Source: JAJEBT01 sp965214975
Lineage (GTDB): Bacteria; Pseudomonadota; Alphaproteobacteria; MPNO01; UBA830
Direction: 5' to 3'
DNA: 64,000 bases
NCBI GenBank assembly: GCA_965214975.1
Contig: OZ244055.1
Coordinates: 558,001 to 622,000 of the forward strand
Shown here: piece by piece, positions 19,370 through 27,746 of the stretch
How positions within the stretch are numbered: position 1 is the stretch's first letter
Layout: each line of letters opens with the position of its first letter
Program-made: the position numbers and the translations under genes
Notes under the pieces: model-generated
What the model saw: only the letters and a program-made list of their open reading frames with translations
Databases searched by the model: none
Told to the model about the DNA's origin: nothing

Positions 19370-20065
19370 CTATCCGGCGGCGTCCGCCCGGGCGCCGGCG
19401 AGATGCGCGACGACGTCGGCGAGCGCCATGACGTCGGCGTATTTGTGATGCATGTCGAACAGGTTGACCTTGTGCGAGAGCTCCGAACGGTCGAACACGC
19501 ATTCCTCCACGAGGACGACATGGTAGCCGTTGGAATAGGCGTCCACCACCGACGCCCGCACGCAGCCCGACGTGCTCTCGCCGCACACGATGAGGCTGGA
19601 GACGCCCGCCCGGGTCAGGTGCGCCGTCAGCGGCGTCGAGTGGAAGGCGCTGGCGCGCTCCTTGCGGATCACGGTCTCTCCGGGTTCGGGCGCGAACGCG
19701 GGATGGATGTCCAGCAGCCCGTCGGCGGCCGCGTCTCCGCCGCGGCGCAGCGTCGACGCCGGGCGCCCCTTGCGCGTCGATCCGGTGACGTGAAACACCG
19801 GAAGCCCGGCCTCCCGGCAGGCGGCGAAGAGCTCCCGGGTCGGCGGGACCGCGTCCCAGGCGAACCTGCCGCAGCTGTTCGGGAACTCGTCGGCGAGCTC
19901 GTGCGGAAGCTTCCGCGGATCTCCGCGGTAGACCGAATTGTACAGATCCACGGCCAGCAGCGCGGGCCGCGGCCCCACGAAAACCTCGCGCCGGTAGGGT
20001 TCGTAGACCTTCAGCGTCTCGGCCGGCACGACGTCGCGCCAGCAGTGGTCCTCGAAGTCGCGCAT
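19370..20065 (-). CDS. Isochorismatase family cysteine hydrolase
   Basis: A 231-residue alpha/beta hydrolase of the isochorismatase superfamily. The Asp-Lys-Cys triad is intact: Asp40 (ALLAVDLYNSVY), Lys135 (VIRKERASAF) and Cys168 (GESTSGCVRAS). Relatives hydrolyse amides such as N-carbamoylsarcosine, maleamate or biuret, or isochorismate. An N-terminal extension of about 33 residues (HCWRDVVPAETLKVYEPYRR) precedes the fold and is seen in maleamate- and carbamoylsarcosine-type relatives. It is the first gene of the operon with the cupin and the decarboxylase-like protein. Confidence 0.85.
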   Translation of the reverse strand: MRDFEDHCWRDVVPAETLKVYEPYRREVFVGPRPALLAVDLYNSVYRGDPRKLPHELADEFPNSCGRFAWDAVPPTRELFAACREAGLPVFHVTGSTRKGRPASTLRRGGDAAADGLLDIHPAFAPEPGETVIRKERASAFHSTPLTAHLTRAGVSSLIVCGESTSGCVRASVVDAYSNGYHVVLVEECVFDRSELSHKVNLFDMHHKYADVMALADVVAHLAGARADAAG

Positions 20066-20311
20066 CAGGATCCGCCTCCCGCGCGGACGCCCGCCAGCAT
20101 AGGCCGTCCGTCCGCCTGCGGCAAACCGGCGCGCGGCCGGCACGGGATCCCTTCCCGTCGCGACCTGGTGCCGGCAGCGGGCGGCGGCCGGAAAAGGCCC
20201 CCTGGCGGCTTGCATCGCGGGCGACCCGGTGCCACATATCGCCCCACGGATGCGGTTTCCCGGCGGGCGGTCCGGCGGCGCGGCGAACCCCCGGCACGGG
20301 ACGGCGATGGC

Positions 20312-21208
20312 ATGACCGGCAGGATACGGAAGGCGATCTTTCCCGTCGCGGGTCTCGGCACCCGGTTCCTGCCGGCGACCAAGACGGTTCCCAAGGAGAT
20401 GCTGCCCGTCGTCGACCGGCCGCTCCTCCAGTACGCGGTCGACGAGGCGCTCGCGTCCGGGATCGAGGAGATCGTCATGGTCACCGGCCGCCACAAGGCC
20501 GCCATCGAGGACTACTTCGATTTCCAGCCCGAACTCGAGGAGACGCTCGAGAGCCGCGGCAAGGACGCCGAGCTCGCTCTCGTCCGCGGCGTCGTGCCCG
20601 AGGCCGGCCGCGTCGCGTTCGTCCGCCAGCAGCGGGCGCTCGGCCTCGGCCACGCGGTGTGGTGCGCGCGCCGCTTCGTCGGCGACGAGCCGTTCGCGGT
20701 CCTGCTTCCCGACGATCTCGTCATGAGCGACGTGCCCTGCCTGAAGCAGGTGATCGACGCCGCCGAGGAGACCGGCGGCAACGTCGTCGCCGTCGAGGAC
20801 GTGCCGCGCGAGCGGACGTCGAGCTACGGCATCGTCGATCCCGGCGCCGACGACGGGCGCCTCGCGGAGGTCAGGGGCCTGGTCGAGAAACCGCCGCCCG
20901 CCGAGGCGCCCTCGACGCTCGGCGTCATCGGCCGCTACGCGCTCCGCCCCGGGATCTTCCGCCTTCTCGGCGGGACGCGGGCGGGGGCGGGCGGCGAGAT
21001 CCAGCTGACCGACGCGCTGGCGGCCTCCATCGGATCCGCGCCGTTCCACGGCCTCCGTTTCGAGGGCCGGCGCTTCGACTGCGGCGACCGGGCGGGGTTT
21101 CTCGAGGCCAACGTCGCCCATGCGCTCCGGCGCGACGACCCCGCCGGCTCGGTCGGAGCCATGCTCCGGGCCCATGCCGGCGCGTCCCGGGCTTCCGGGA
21201 GCGGCTGA
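20312..21208 (+). CDS. galU: UTP-glucose-1-phosphate uridylyltransferase
   Basis: Makes UDP-glucose from UTP and glucose 1-phosphate for exopolysaccharide and envelope glycans. The 298-residue protein starts with the nucleotidyltransferase signature FPVAGLGTRFLPATKTVPKE and carries RQQRALGLGHAVWCA, VLLPDDLVM and a conserved GEIQLTDAL. The ATG at 20312 matches the family start. It overlaps the following ugd by one base (TGATG), so UDP-glucose is made and oxidised by coupled genes. Confidence 0.96.
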   Translation: MTGRIRKAIFPVAGLGTRFLPATKTVPKEMLPVVDRPLLQYAVDEALASGIEEIVMVTGRHKAAIEDYFDFQPELEETLESRGKDAELALVRGVVPEAGRVAFVRQQRALGLGHAVWCARRFVGDEPFAVLLPDDLVMSDVPCLKQVIDAAEETGGNVVAVEDVPRERTSSYGIVDPGADDGRLAEVRGLVEKPPPAEAPSTLGVIGRYALRPGIFRLLGGTRAGAGGEIQLTDALAASIGSAPFHGLRFEGRRFDCGDRAGFLEANVAHALRRDDPAGSVGAMLRAHAGASRASGSG

Positions 21209-22537
21209 TGCGCGTGGCCATGATCGGGGCCGGCTACGTCGGCCTGGTCTCCGGAGCGTGCATGTCGGAATTCGGCATGGATGTGGTCTGCGTCGACCGC
21301 GACGCCGAGCGGATCGCGCGGCTCGCGGACGGCGAGCTGCCGATCCACGAGCCCGGGCCTGCAGGATCTCGTCGCCGACAACGCGGGATCCGGGCGGCTG
21401 TCCTTCTCGGTCGATCTCGCGTCCGCGGTCGCGTCCGCCGACGCCGTGTTCATCGCCGTCGGGACGCCGAGCCGCCGCGGCGACGGGCATGCCGATCTCA
21501 CCCACATCCACGCCGCCGCGAGGGACGTTGCGAAGGCGCTCGACGGCTACACGGTGGTGGTTGCCAAGTCCACGGTTCCGGTGGGCACCAGCCGGCGCGT
21601 TTCCGGGCTCATCTCCGAGATCCGGCCGGACGCCGATTTCGACGTCGCCGCCAATCCCGAGTTCCTGCGCGAGGGGTCGGCGATCGAGGATTTCATGCAT
21701 CCCGACCGCATCGTCATCGGCACCGGGTCGGAGCGGGCGCGCGAGCTGCTCCGCCGCATCTACCGCCCGCTCTTTCTTCTCGAGACCCCCATCCTGTTCA
21801 CCAGCCTGGAGGACGCCGAACTGATCAAGTACGCGTCCAACAGCTTCCTCGCCGCCAAGATCACCTTCATCAACGAGATCGCGGATCTCTGCGAGAGGAT
21901 CGGCACCGACGTCCAGACGGTGGCCCGCGGGATGGGCCTCGACCGCAGGATCGGCGGCAAGTTCCTGCACGCCGGCCCCGGCTACGGCGGCTCGTGCTTT
22001 CCCAAGGACACGCTCGCGCTGGCCCGCACCGCCCGCGAGGCGGGGGCGCCCGTGCGGCTCGTCGAGACCGTCGTCGAGATCAACGACCGTCGCAAGGCGG
22101 GGATGGCCGGCCGCGTCGTGGAGGCCTGCGGCGGCTCGGTGGACGGCTGCGCGATCGCGGTCCTGGGCCTGACGTTCAAGCCGAACACCGACGACGTCCG
22201 CAACAGCGTCGGGCTCGAGCTCGTTCCGGCCCTCCAGAAGGCGGGCGCGCGGGTGCGCGCCTACGACCCGGAAGGCGCCGAGGAGGCGCGCGGGCGCCTG
22301 CCCGGCGTCGAGCTCTGCGCCGACGCCTACGACGCCATGACCGGCGCCGCCGCGCTCGTCATCGTCACCGAATGGAACGAGTTCCGCCTGCTCGATCTCG
22401 CCCGCGTGCGCGCGGCGCTGGCGCGGCCCGTGGTCGTGGATCTCCGGAACATCTACGAGCCCGACGAGATGCGGGCCGCCGGGCTCGCCTATCTCAGCAT
22501 CGGGCGGGCGCCGGTTCCGGAAGAAGACGGGCCGTGA
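21208..22537 (+). pseudogene. ugd: UDP-glucose 6-dehydrogenase with a one-base frameshift
   Basis: Oxidises UDP-glucose to UDP-glucuronate. The start MRVAMIGAGYVGLVSGACMS is in one frame; after IHEPG the reading moves by one base, continuing LQDLVADNAGSGRLSFSVDL in the next. An extra C at about 21358-21359 (GGGCCTGCAG where GGGCTGCAG is expected) explains this exactly. The rest is intact: STVPVGTSRR, NPEFLREGSAI, the catalytic cysteine in GPGYGGSCFPKD, and AVLGLTFKPNTDDVR. The corrected protein is about 442 residues, a normal length. The sharp break in an otherwise perfect gene makes an assembly error more likely than true decay. Confidence 0.9.
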
Positions 22538-23916
22538 CCGGGCCGCACCGCTTCGATCCCACGATCCTGCGGGAATACGACATACGGGGCGTGATCGGCG
22601 AGACGCTGTCGGCGGCGGACGCCTACGCCGTCGGCCGCGGGTTCGGAACCGTGGTCGTCCGGGAGGGCGGCGCGGCCGTCTGCGTCGGCCGCGACGGCCG
22701 GCTCACCTCGCCGGAACTCGAGGCCGGGCTCGCGCGCGGCCTCCTCGACAGCGGCGCCGACGTCGTGGGCGTCGGGCTCTGCCCGACGCCGATGCTGTAC
22801 TACGCGGTGAAGGTCACGGGCTCGGCCGGCGGCGTCATGGTCTCGGGGTCGCACAACCCGCCGGAATACAACGGGTTCAAGATGACGCTCGCCGACCGCC
22901 CGTTCCACGGCGAGGACGTGCTCGCCCTCGGAGCCCTGGCCGCCGACGGCGCCTACGCCTCGGGACGGGGAAGCCGCCGCGACGAGGAGCTGCTCGAGCG
23001 CTACGTCGACCGGCTCGCCGCCGACCACGCCGGAGGGCGGCCTCTCAAGGTCGCGTGGGACGCCGGCAACGGTTCGGCGGGGGAGGCCATGACGCGGCTC
23101 GCGGCCCGGCTGCCCGGCGAGCACGTTCTGCTCAACGCGGTCGTCGACGGCACCTTTCCCGCCCATCATCCGGACCCGAGCGTGGCGGAGAACCTGGAGC
23201 AGCTGAGGGAGACCGTGCTCTCCCGCGGGGCCGACCTCGGAATCGCGTTCGACGGCGACGGCGACCGCATCGGCGTCGTCGACGGCGCCGGCGAGATCCT
23301 GTGGGGCGACCAGCTGATGGCGTTCCTCGCCGCCGACGTTCTCGAGGCCCGTCCGGGCGCGACGGTCATCGCCGACGTCAAGGCGAGCCAGGCCCTGTTC
23401 GACCGCATCGCGGAGCTCGGCGGCAGGCCCGTGATGTGGAAGACCGGCCACTCGCTCATCAAGGCGGCCATCCCCGAGACCGGGGCGCTGCTGGCCGGGG
23501 AGATGAGCGGGCACGTCTTCTTCGCCGACAGGTACTACGGCTACGACGACGCGCTCTACGCGGCCGTGCGCCTTCTGGGATGGCTGGCGCGCCAGCCCCG
23601 CGCGCTGGCCGAGCTCCGCGCCGGGCTGCCGGCGCTTTTCAGCACGCCGGAACTGCGGATTCCGTGCGCGGAAGAGCGCAAGTTCGAGGCCGTCGCGGAG
23701 GTCGCCGCCCGGCTCGCCCGGCGCGGCGCCGAGGTGTGCGACATCGACGGCGTGCGCGTCTCGACCGCGGACGGCTGGTGGCTCCTGCGCGCCTCCAACA
23801 CCCAGGCGGTTCTGGCGGCACGCTGCGAGGCGGCGACCGCGGACGGCCTCGAGAGGCTCAAGGGGGAACTCGGCGGGCAGCTCCGGGCGGTCGGCGTCGA
23901 GCCGCCCGCGTTCTGA
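22534..23916 (+). CDS. Phosphomannomutase/phosphoglucomutase
   Basis: Alpha-D-phosphohexomutase of 460 residues that interconverts hexose 6- and 1-phosphates, feeding galU (glucose 1-phosphate) or GDP-mannose synthesis. All family sites are seen: the active serine in MVSGSHNPPEYNGFKM, the metal loop FDGDGDRIGVVD, the sugar-binding loop GEMSGHVFF and the phosphate loop RASNTQ. It begins at a GTG that overlaps the ugd stop (GTGA). It ends five bases before the convergent carboxypeptidase gene. Confidence 0.94.
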   Translation: MTGPHRFDPTILREYDIRGVIGETLSAADAYAVGRGFGTVVVREGGAAVCVGRDGRLTSPELEAGLARGLLDSGADVVGVGLCPTPMLYYAVKVTGSAGGVMVSGSHNPPEYNGFKMTLADRPFHGEDVLALGALAADGAYASGRGSRRDEELLERYVDRLAADHAGGRPLKVAWDAGNGSAGEAMTRLAARLPGEHVLLNAVVDGTFPAHHPDPSVAENLEQLRETVLSRGADLGIAFDGDGDRIGVVDGAGEILWGDQLMAFLAADVLEARPGATVIADVKASQALFDRIAELGGRPVMWKTGHSLIKAAIPETGALLAGEMSGHVFFADRYYGYDDALYAAVRLLGWLARQPRALAELRAGLPALFSTPELRIPCAEERKFEAVAEVAARLARRGAEVCDIDGVRVSTADGWWLLRASNTQAVLAARCEAATADGLERLKGELGGQLRAVGVEPPAF

Positions 23917-23921
23917 GGCGG

Positions 23922-25112
23922 CTACCGGCGCGGCCCCATCCAGATGACGAGGCAGTCGACCTTCCGGCGCTTGAGGACGCGGCAGGAATCGCGCGCCTTC
24001 GACTGCGAGGCCATCACCAGCCGCGGCTGGTAGAGCTTGCCGCGGCGGGACCGGCTCGCGCGCGTGACGATCTTGAACTTTCCGCCGGCCAGGCTCGGCA
24101 CCCTGCGCACGGCGCGGTCCAGCATCCGGCGGGCGTCGGCATAGTTGCGGAAGGCGCCGACCTGGACCGTCCAGCTCCGGATCCGGCCGGGCGCATGGGC
24201 CAGCCGGACCTTGCCGGCCGCCGCGGGCCTCCGGGGCTCCGGGAGAACCCGAGGCCTGGGCGCGGGCACCGCGGACCGGGCGCTCCGCGTGCCCGGCGGG
24301 GAGTTCGCCGCCGCCGGCCCGGCCGGGGCGAATCCCCTGTCCAGAAGGCGCGCGACGATGCGGTTGCGGCTCTTCGAGGTCCGTCCCCCGAAAACCACCG
24401 CGATCAGCCTCCTGCCGTCGCGCTCCGCGGACGCGACGAGATTGTAGCCGGAGGCGCGGATGTATCCGGTCTTGATTCCGTCGGCGCCGCGATAGCTGCC
24501 CAGAAGCCTGTTGTGGTTGCGGTAGGTCCGTCCCCGCCAGGTCCAGCTCCGCCTCGAGAAGCCGTCGTACATGTCCGGGAAGTCGCGCAGGATCCGCCGG
24601 CCGAGAGTCGCCATGTCGCGCGCGGTGCTGAGCTGGCCCCGGTTCGGCAGCCCCGAGGCGTTGCGGAACGTCGTGCTGCGCATGCCGAGCGCGCGGGCGC
24701 GCCGGGTCATCTGCAGCGCGAACTTCCGTTCGGTGCCGCCGAGCGCCTCGGCGACCACGGTCGCGGCGTCGTTGGCGGACTTGACGACCAGCGCCGAGAC
24801 GGCGTTCCGCACGGAGATCGTCTGGCCGGCCCGCAGCCCGAGCCGCGACGGCGGGCGGCTCTGCGCGCGATGGGAGACCCGCAGCTTCTGCGACGGCTTC
24901 AGCCGGCCGTCGCGCAACGCCTCGAAGGTCATGAACAGGGTCATCATCTTGGTCAGCGACGCGGGGTAGTTCCTGGTGTCGGCGTTGAGGGCGTCGAGGG
25001 TCTTCCCGGTGCCGGCGTCGATCAGGATGTGCGCGTATTTCGCGGCCGCCGGAACGGCCGCCGGGCCGAGGGCGCCGAGCGCGAGCGCCGACAGCAGCAG
25101 GAACCGGATCAT
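23922..25112 (-). CDS. D-alanyl-D-alanine carboxypeptidase with C-terminal SPOR domain
   Basis: Penicillin-binding protein of the S11 (DacA) family that trims pentapeptides of peptidoglycan. The 396-residue protein has a signal peptide (cut near residue 24, VPAAA), the catalytic SLTK (52-55), SAN (112-114) and KTG (214-216). After a proline- and arginine-rich linker the last 75 residues form a SPOR-like repeat (WTVQVGAFRNYADARRMLDR) that may bind denuded glycan at the division site. The C-terminus is very basic. It is monocistronic. Confidence 0.92.
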   Translation of the reverse strand: MIRFLLLSALALGALGPAAVPAAAKYAHILIDAGTGKTLDALNADTRNYPASLTKMMTLFMTFEALRDGRLKPSQKLRVSHRAQSRPPSRLGLRAGQTISVRNAVSALVVKSANDAATVVAEALGGTERKFALQMTRRARALGMRSTTFRNASGLPNRGQLSTARDMATLGRRILRDFPDMYDGFSRRSWTWRGRTYRNHNRLLGSYRGADGIKTGYIRASGYNLVASAERDGRRLIAVVFGGRTSKSRNRIVARLLDRGFAPAGPAAANSPPGTRSARSAVPAPRPRVLPEPRRPAAAGKVRLAHAPGRIRSWTVQVGAFRNYADARRMLDRAVRRVPSLAGGKFKIVTRASRSRRGKLYQPRLVMASQSKARDSCRVLKRRKVDCLVIWMGPRR

Positions 25113-25231
25113 TCCCCTCTCCCGGACCCGGCGGCGTCCGCGCGGGCGGAGCGCCGCGGGACCGTCGGGCCGGGAACGCTCCATGTGTAGCGCAGACGGC
25201 CGCGAATCCGGAGTCCGCGCCGTCCCCGGGG

Positions 25232-26638
25232 TCAGTCGCCGGGGAGGAACTCGTCGAGATCGACGGCGTCGAAATTGCGGGGGATCGCGCGCTGGAAGCG
25301 GGCGCGTTCCCCGACCTGGGAGACCGCGGGCATGGTCGCGTCGATCATCCACTTGGTGCCGAGGCGGTGGAAGCTGCCCTGGCCCGGCACCACCGGCGAG
25401 ACGTTGTCGAGCGCGAACACGCGGGTGTTCGGGATCATGATCATGTCCCGCTCGGCGTGCACGCGGGTCGTCATCGACCACATGACCTGGCGCAGGTCGC
25501 CGGCGTCGATGTCCTCGTCGACCGCGACCGCCATCTTGGGGTGCAGGTACGGGCCCGACAGCGCGGCCATGAGCGCGGTCTTGGCCTGGCCCTCGACGCG
25601 GGGGCGGAGCTTGACGACCAGCATCATCATGCCCGCCGCGGGATGGCAGCGGACGTCGAGCAGGTCGAGGCCGCCCTCGACGTTGCGGAGATGGTCCCGG
25701 GTCGCGACCTCGACGCCGAGCGCCATCGTCCCCTGGGTGTCGGTGGTCGGATAGCCGCAGTGGACGGCGTGGAAGACCGGATCCCGGCGCCGCGTCATGC
25801 AGTTCACGCGGAACACCTGCGAGGTTGTCGCCTCGGCGTAGGTTCCCGGAATCTCGCCGAACGGGCCCTCGGGCGACTCGCGGTCGCGGAGGATCTCGCC
25901 CTCGAGAACCAGCTCGGCCTCGGCCGGCACCTCGAGGTCGACGGTCCTGCAGCGGACCATGCGCACCCCCTCGCCCATCAGCGCGCCGGCGATCTCGATC
26001 TCGTCGCGGTCGAAGCCGGTGGTGAAGCCGGCGGCGAAGAACAGCGCCGGATGACCGCCGTAGACCATCGCCACCGGCATGTCGCGCCCCTCCGCCGCGT
26101 AGCGGTCGTAGATCCGCCGGGCCTGCCGGGGCACCATGATGAATCCGGTCTCCCGCCCGTCGAGCACCATCTGCCGGTGGACGGAGACGTTGCGGATCCC
26201 GGTCTCGGGATCCTTGACGACGGCCATGCCCGAGGCCAGGTAGCGGCCGCCGTCGCGTTCGGACGTCATCATCGCGGGGATCTCGCGGATGTCCACGTCG
26301 TCGCCCTCGACGACGACCTCCTGGACCGGGGCGTCGCCGGAGACCGCGACGGCGGGAACCGGATTGCGGAGCCGCCCGGCCACCTCCTCGAGGATGCCGT
26401 TCTCGTCGACGCCGAGCCCGATCGCCCATTTCCTGCGGTCGGCGAGAATCTCGCTTGCCGCGCGCCAGCCCTCGTGTCCCTTGAGGGAGGTGAACAGGCT
26501 CGCCTTGCCGAGCTCGTTGAACGCCTTCCACTCGATCGCGGCCATGTTGGCCGCCGGATCCACCTCGCGCGAGAAGCGGATCAGCTCGCCCCGCTGCTCG
26601 AGATTGGCGAGGAAGGTGCGGAGAGACTGGTCAGGCAT
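25232..26638 (-). CDS. UbiD family decarboxylase
   Basis: Prenylated-FMN-dependent decarboxylase family, 468 residues. Family blocks seen are the N-terminal SLRTFLANLEQRGELIRFSR, RDMPVAMVYGGHPALFFAAG, the acidic SPEGPFGEIPGTYAE that holds the catalytic region, and the late DEDIDAGDLRQVMWSMTTR. No ubiX-like flavin prenyltransferase is seen in the window, so the cofactor must be supplied from elsewhere. The gene overlaps the acyl-CoA dehydrogenase gene by eight bases and is last in the CoA-thioester catabolic cluster. It is therefore likelier to act on an aromatic or unsaturated acid than in ubiquinone synthesis. Confidence 0.9.
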   Translation of the reverse strand: MPDQSLRTFLANLEQRGELIRFSREVDPAANMAAIEWKAFNELGKASLFTSLKGHEGWRAASEILADRRKWAIGLGVDENGILEEVAGRLRNPVPAVAVSGDAPVQEVVVEGDDVDIREIPAMMTSERDGGRYLASGMAVVKDPETGIRNVSVHRQMVLDGRETGFIMVPRQARRIYDRYAAEGRDMPVAMVYGGHPALFFAAGFTTGFDRDEIEIAGALMGEGVRMVRCRTVDLEVPAEAELVLEGEILRDRESPEGPFGEIPGTYAEATTSQVFRVNCMTRRRDPVFHAVHCGYPTTDTQGTMALGVEVATRDHLRNVEGGLDLLDVRCHPAAGMMMLVVKLRPRVEGQAKTALMAALSGPYLHPKMAVAVDEDIDAGDLRQVMWSMTTRVHAERDMIMIPNTRVFALDNVSPVVPGQGSFHRLGTKWMIDATMPAVSQVGERARFQRAIPRNFDAVDLDEFLPGD

Positions 26639-27746
26639 GGCCGGCGGCGTTTCCCGAGGGTCGGTCGTTCCGAGGTTCCGTTCCGGCGCGGGCGCCGGAG
26701 CCGTCGTGCCGGGAGGTTTCCCGGTAGCGGCGGCGATGCGCCGCGACGCCGCCCCAGCGCGCGGACAGCGTCATGGCGCGTTTCAGAAAATAGCCGATGT
26801 CGTGCTCGTCGGTAAATCCGATGGCGCCGTGCATCTGGATCGCCGACTTGCACACCGCGAGCGTCCGCCCGGCGACGTGGGACAGCGTGGCCGACGCCAG
26901 GCCGGGGGCGTCCGCGCCGGCGTCGATCGCGCGCGCCGCCTGCCCGACCAGGGCGCGGCCGGTCTCGACGGCGGCGAGGTCGTCCACGGCGCGGTGCTGC
27001 AGCGCCTGGAACGACCCGATGGGCCGGCCGAACTGGCGGCGGACCCTGAGATGGCCGAGCGCGAGCTCCCGGGCCGCGCCCATCACGCCGAGCAGCTCGG
27101 CGGCGGTCGCGAGGCACAGCGCCGCGAGAAGGGGCGCCGTCGGGCCCTCCGCGACCGGCCGCGCGGGGGCGTTCCGGAACACCACCCGCGCCGCCGTCGT
27201 GCCGTCGACCGCCCGGGCGGCGTCGATCCCGGCGTCGCGCCGCGCCGCGGCGGCCAGGATCTCGCCGTCCGGCGTGCGCGCGGACGCCACGAGGACGTTC
27301 GCGTCCCCGGCGGAGGCGACGCCGGTCTTGGCGCCGTCGAGGCGCAGCCCGTCGCCGTCCCGGACGGCCGTCGTCCGGTTGCGTCCGGGATCGTGGGACG
27401 CTTCGAGCAGGGCCGGCAGGACCACGGGGCCGCCGGTGTCCGCGAGAGGGAGCCCGCCACGGGCGACGGCGTCGCGCGCGATGGCCGCGGCGCCGACCGG
27501 CTCGGGCAGCAGGTGGCGGCCGCACTGCTCGGCGACCACGCAGACCCCGTCAAGACCGAGGCCGGCTCCGCCGCGGTCCTCGGGCAGCAGCATGTCGAGA
27601 AACCCCGCCTCGGCGGCCTCCCGCCAGGCCGCGGGCCGGGTCGCGCCGTCGCCGCGGCGCAGCCGCGCGGCGCCGCCGTGGTGCGCCGCGAACGCCGCCG
27701 CGCTGTCGCGCAGCATCCGGTTTTCATCCGGCGGCAGGGGAGCCAT
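26631..27746 (-). CDS. Acyl-CoA dehydrogenase family protein, catalytic glutamate not seen
   Basis: FAD-dependent acyl-CoA dehydrogenase fold, 371 residues. Late family segments are present (RRQFGRPIGSFQALQHRAVD and SAIQMHGAIGFTDEHDIGYF). The YEGT-type segment with the C-terminal catalytic glutamate of the classic enzymes is absent, the sequence ending in YFLKRAMTLSARWGGVA and a basic tail. In steroid-degrading FadE pairs such subunits work in heterotetramers, one carrying the base. Here no second subunit is nearby. It overlaps the acyl-CoA synthetase gene by 23 bases and the UbiD gene by 8. Confidence 0.85.
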   Translation of the reverse strand: MAPLPPDENRMLRDSAAAFAAHHGGAARLRRGDGATRPAAWREAAEAGFLDMLLPEDRGGAGLGLDGVCVVAEQCGRHLLPEPVGAAAIARDAVARGGLPLADTGGPVVLPALLEASHDPGRNRTTAVRDGDGLRLDGAKTGVASAGDANVLVASARTPDGEILAAAARRDAGIDAARAVDGTTAARVVFRNAPARPVAEGPTAPLLAALCLATAAELLGVMGAARELALGHLRVRRQFGRPIGSFQALQHRAVDDLAAVETGRALVGQAARAIDAGADAPGLASATLSHVAGRTLAVCKSAIQMHGAIGFTDEHDIGYFLKRAMTLSARWGGVAAHRRRYRETSRHDGSGARAGTEPRNDRPSGNAAGHA

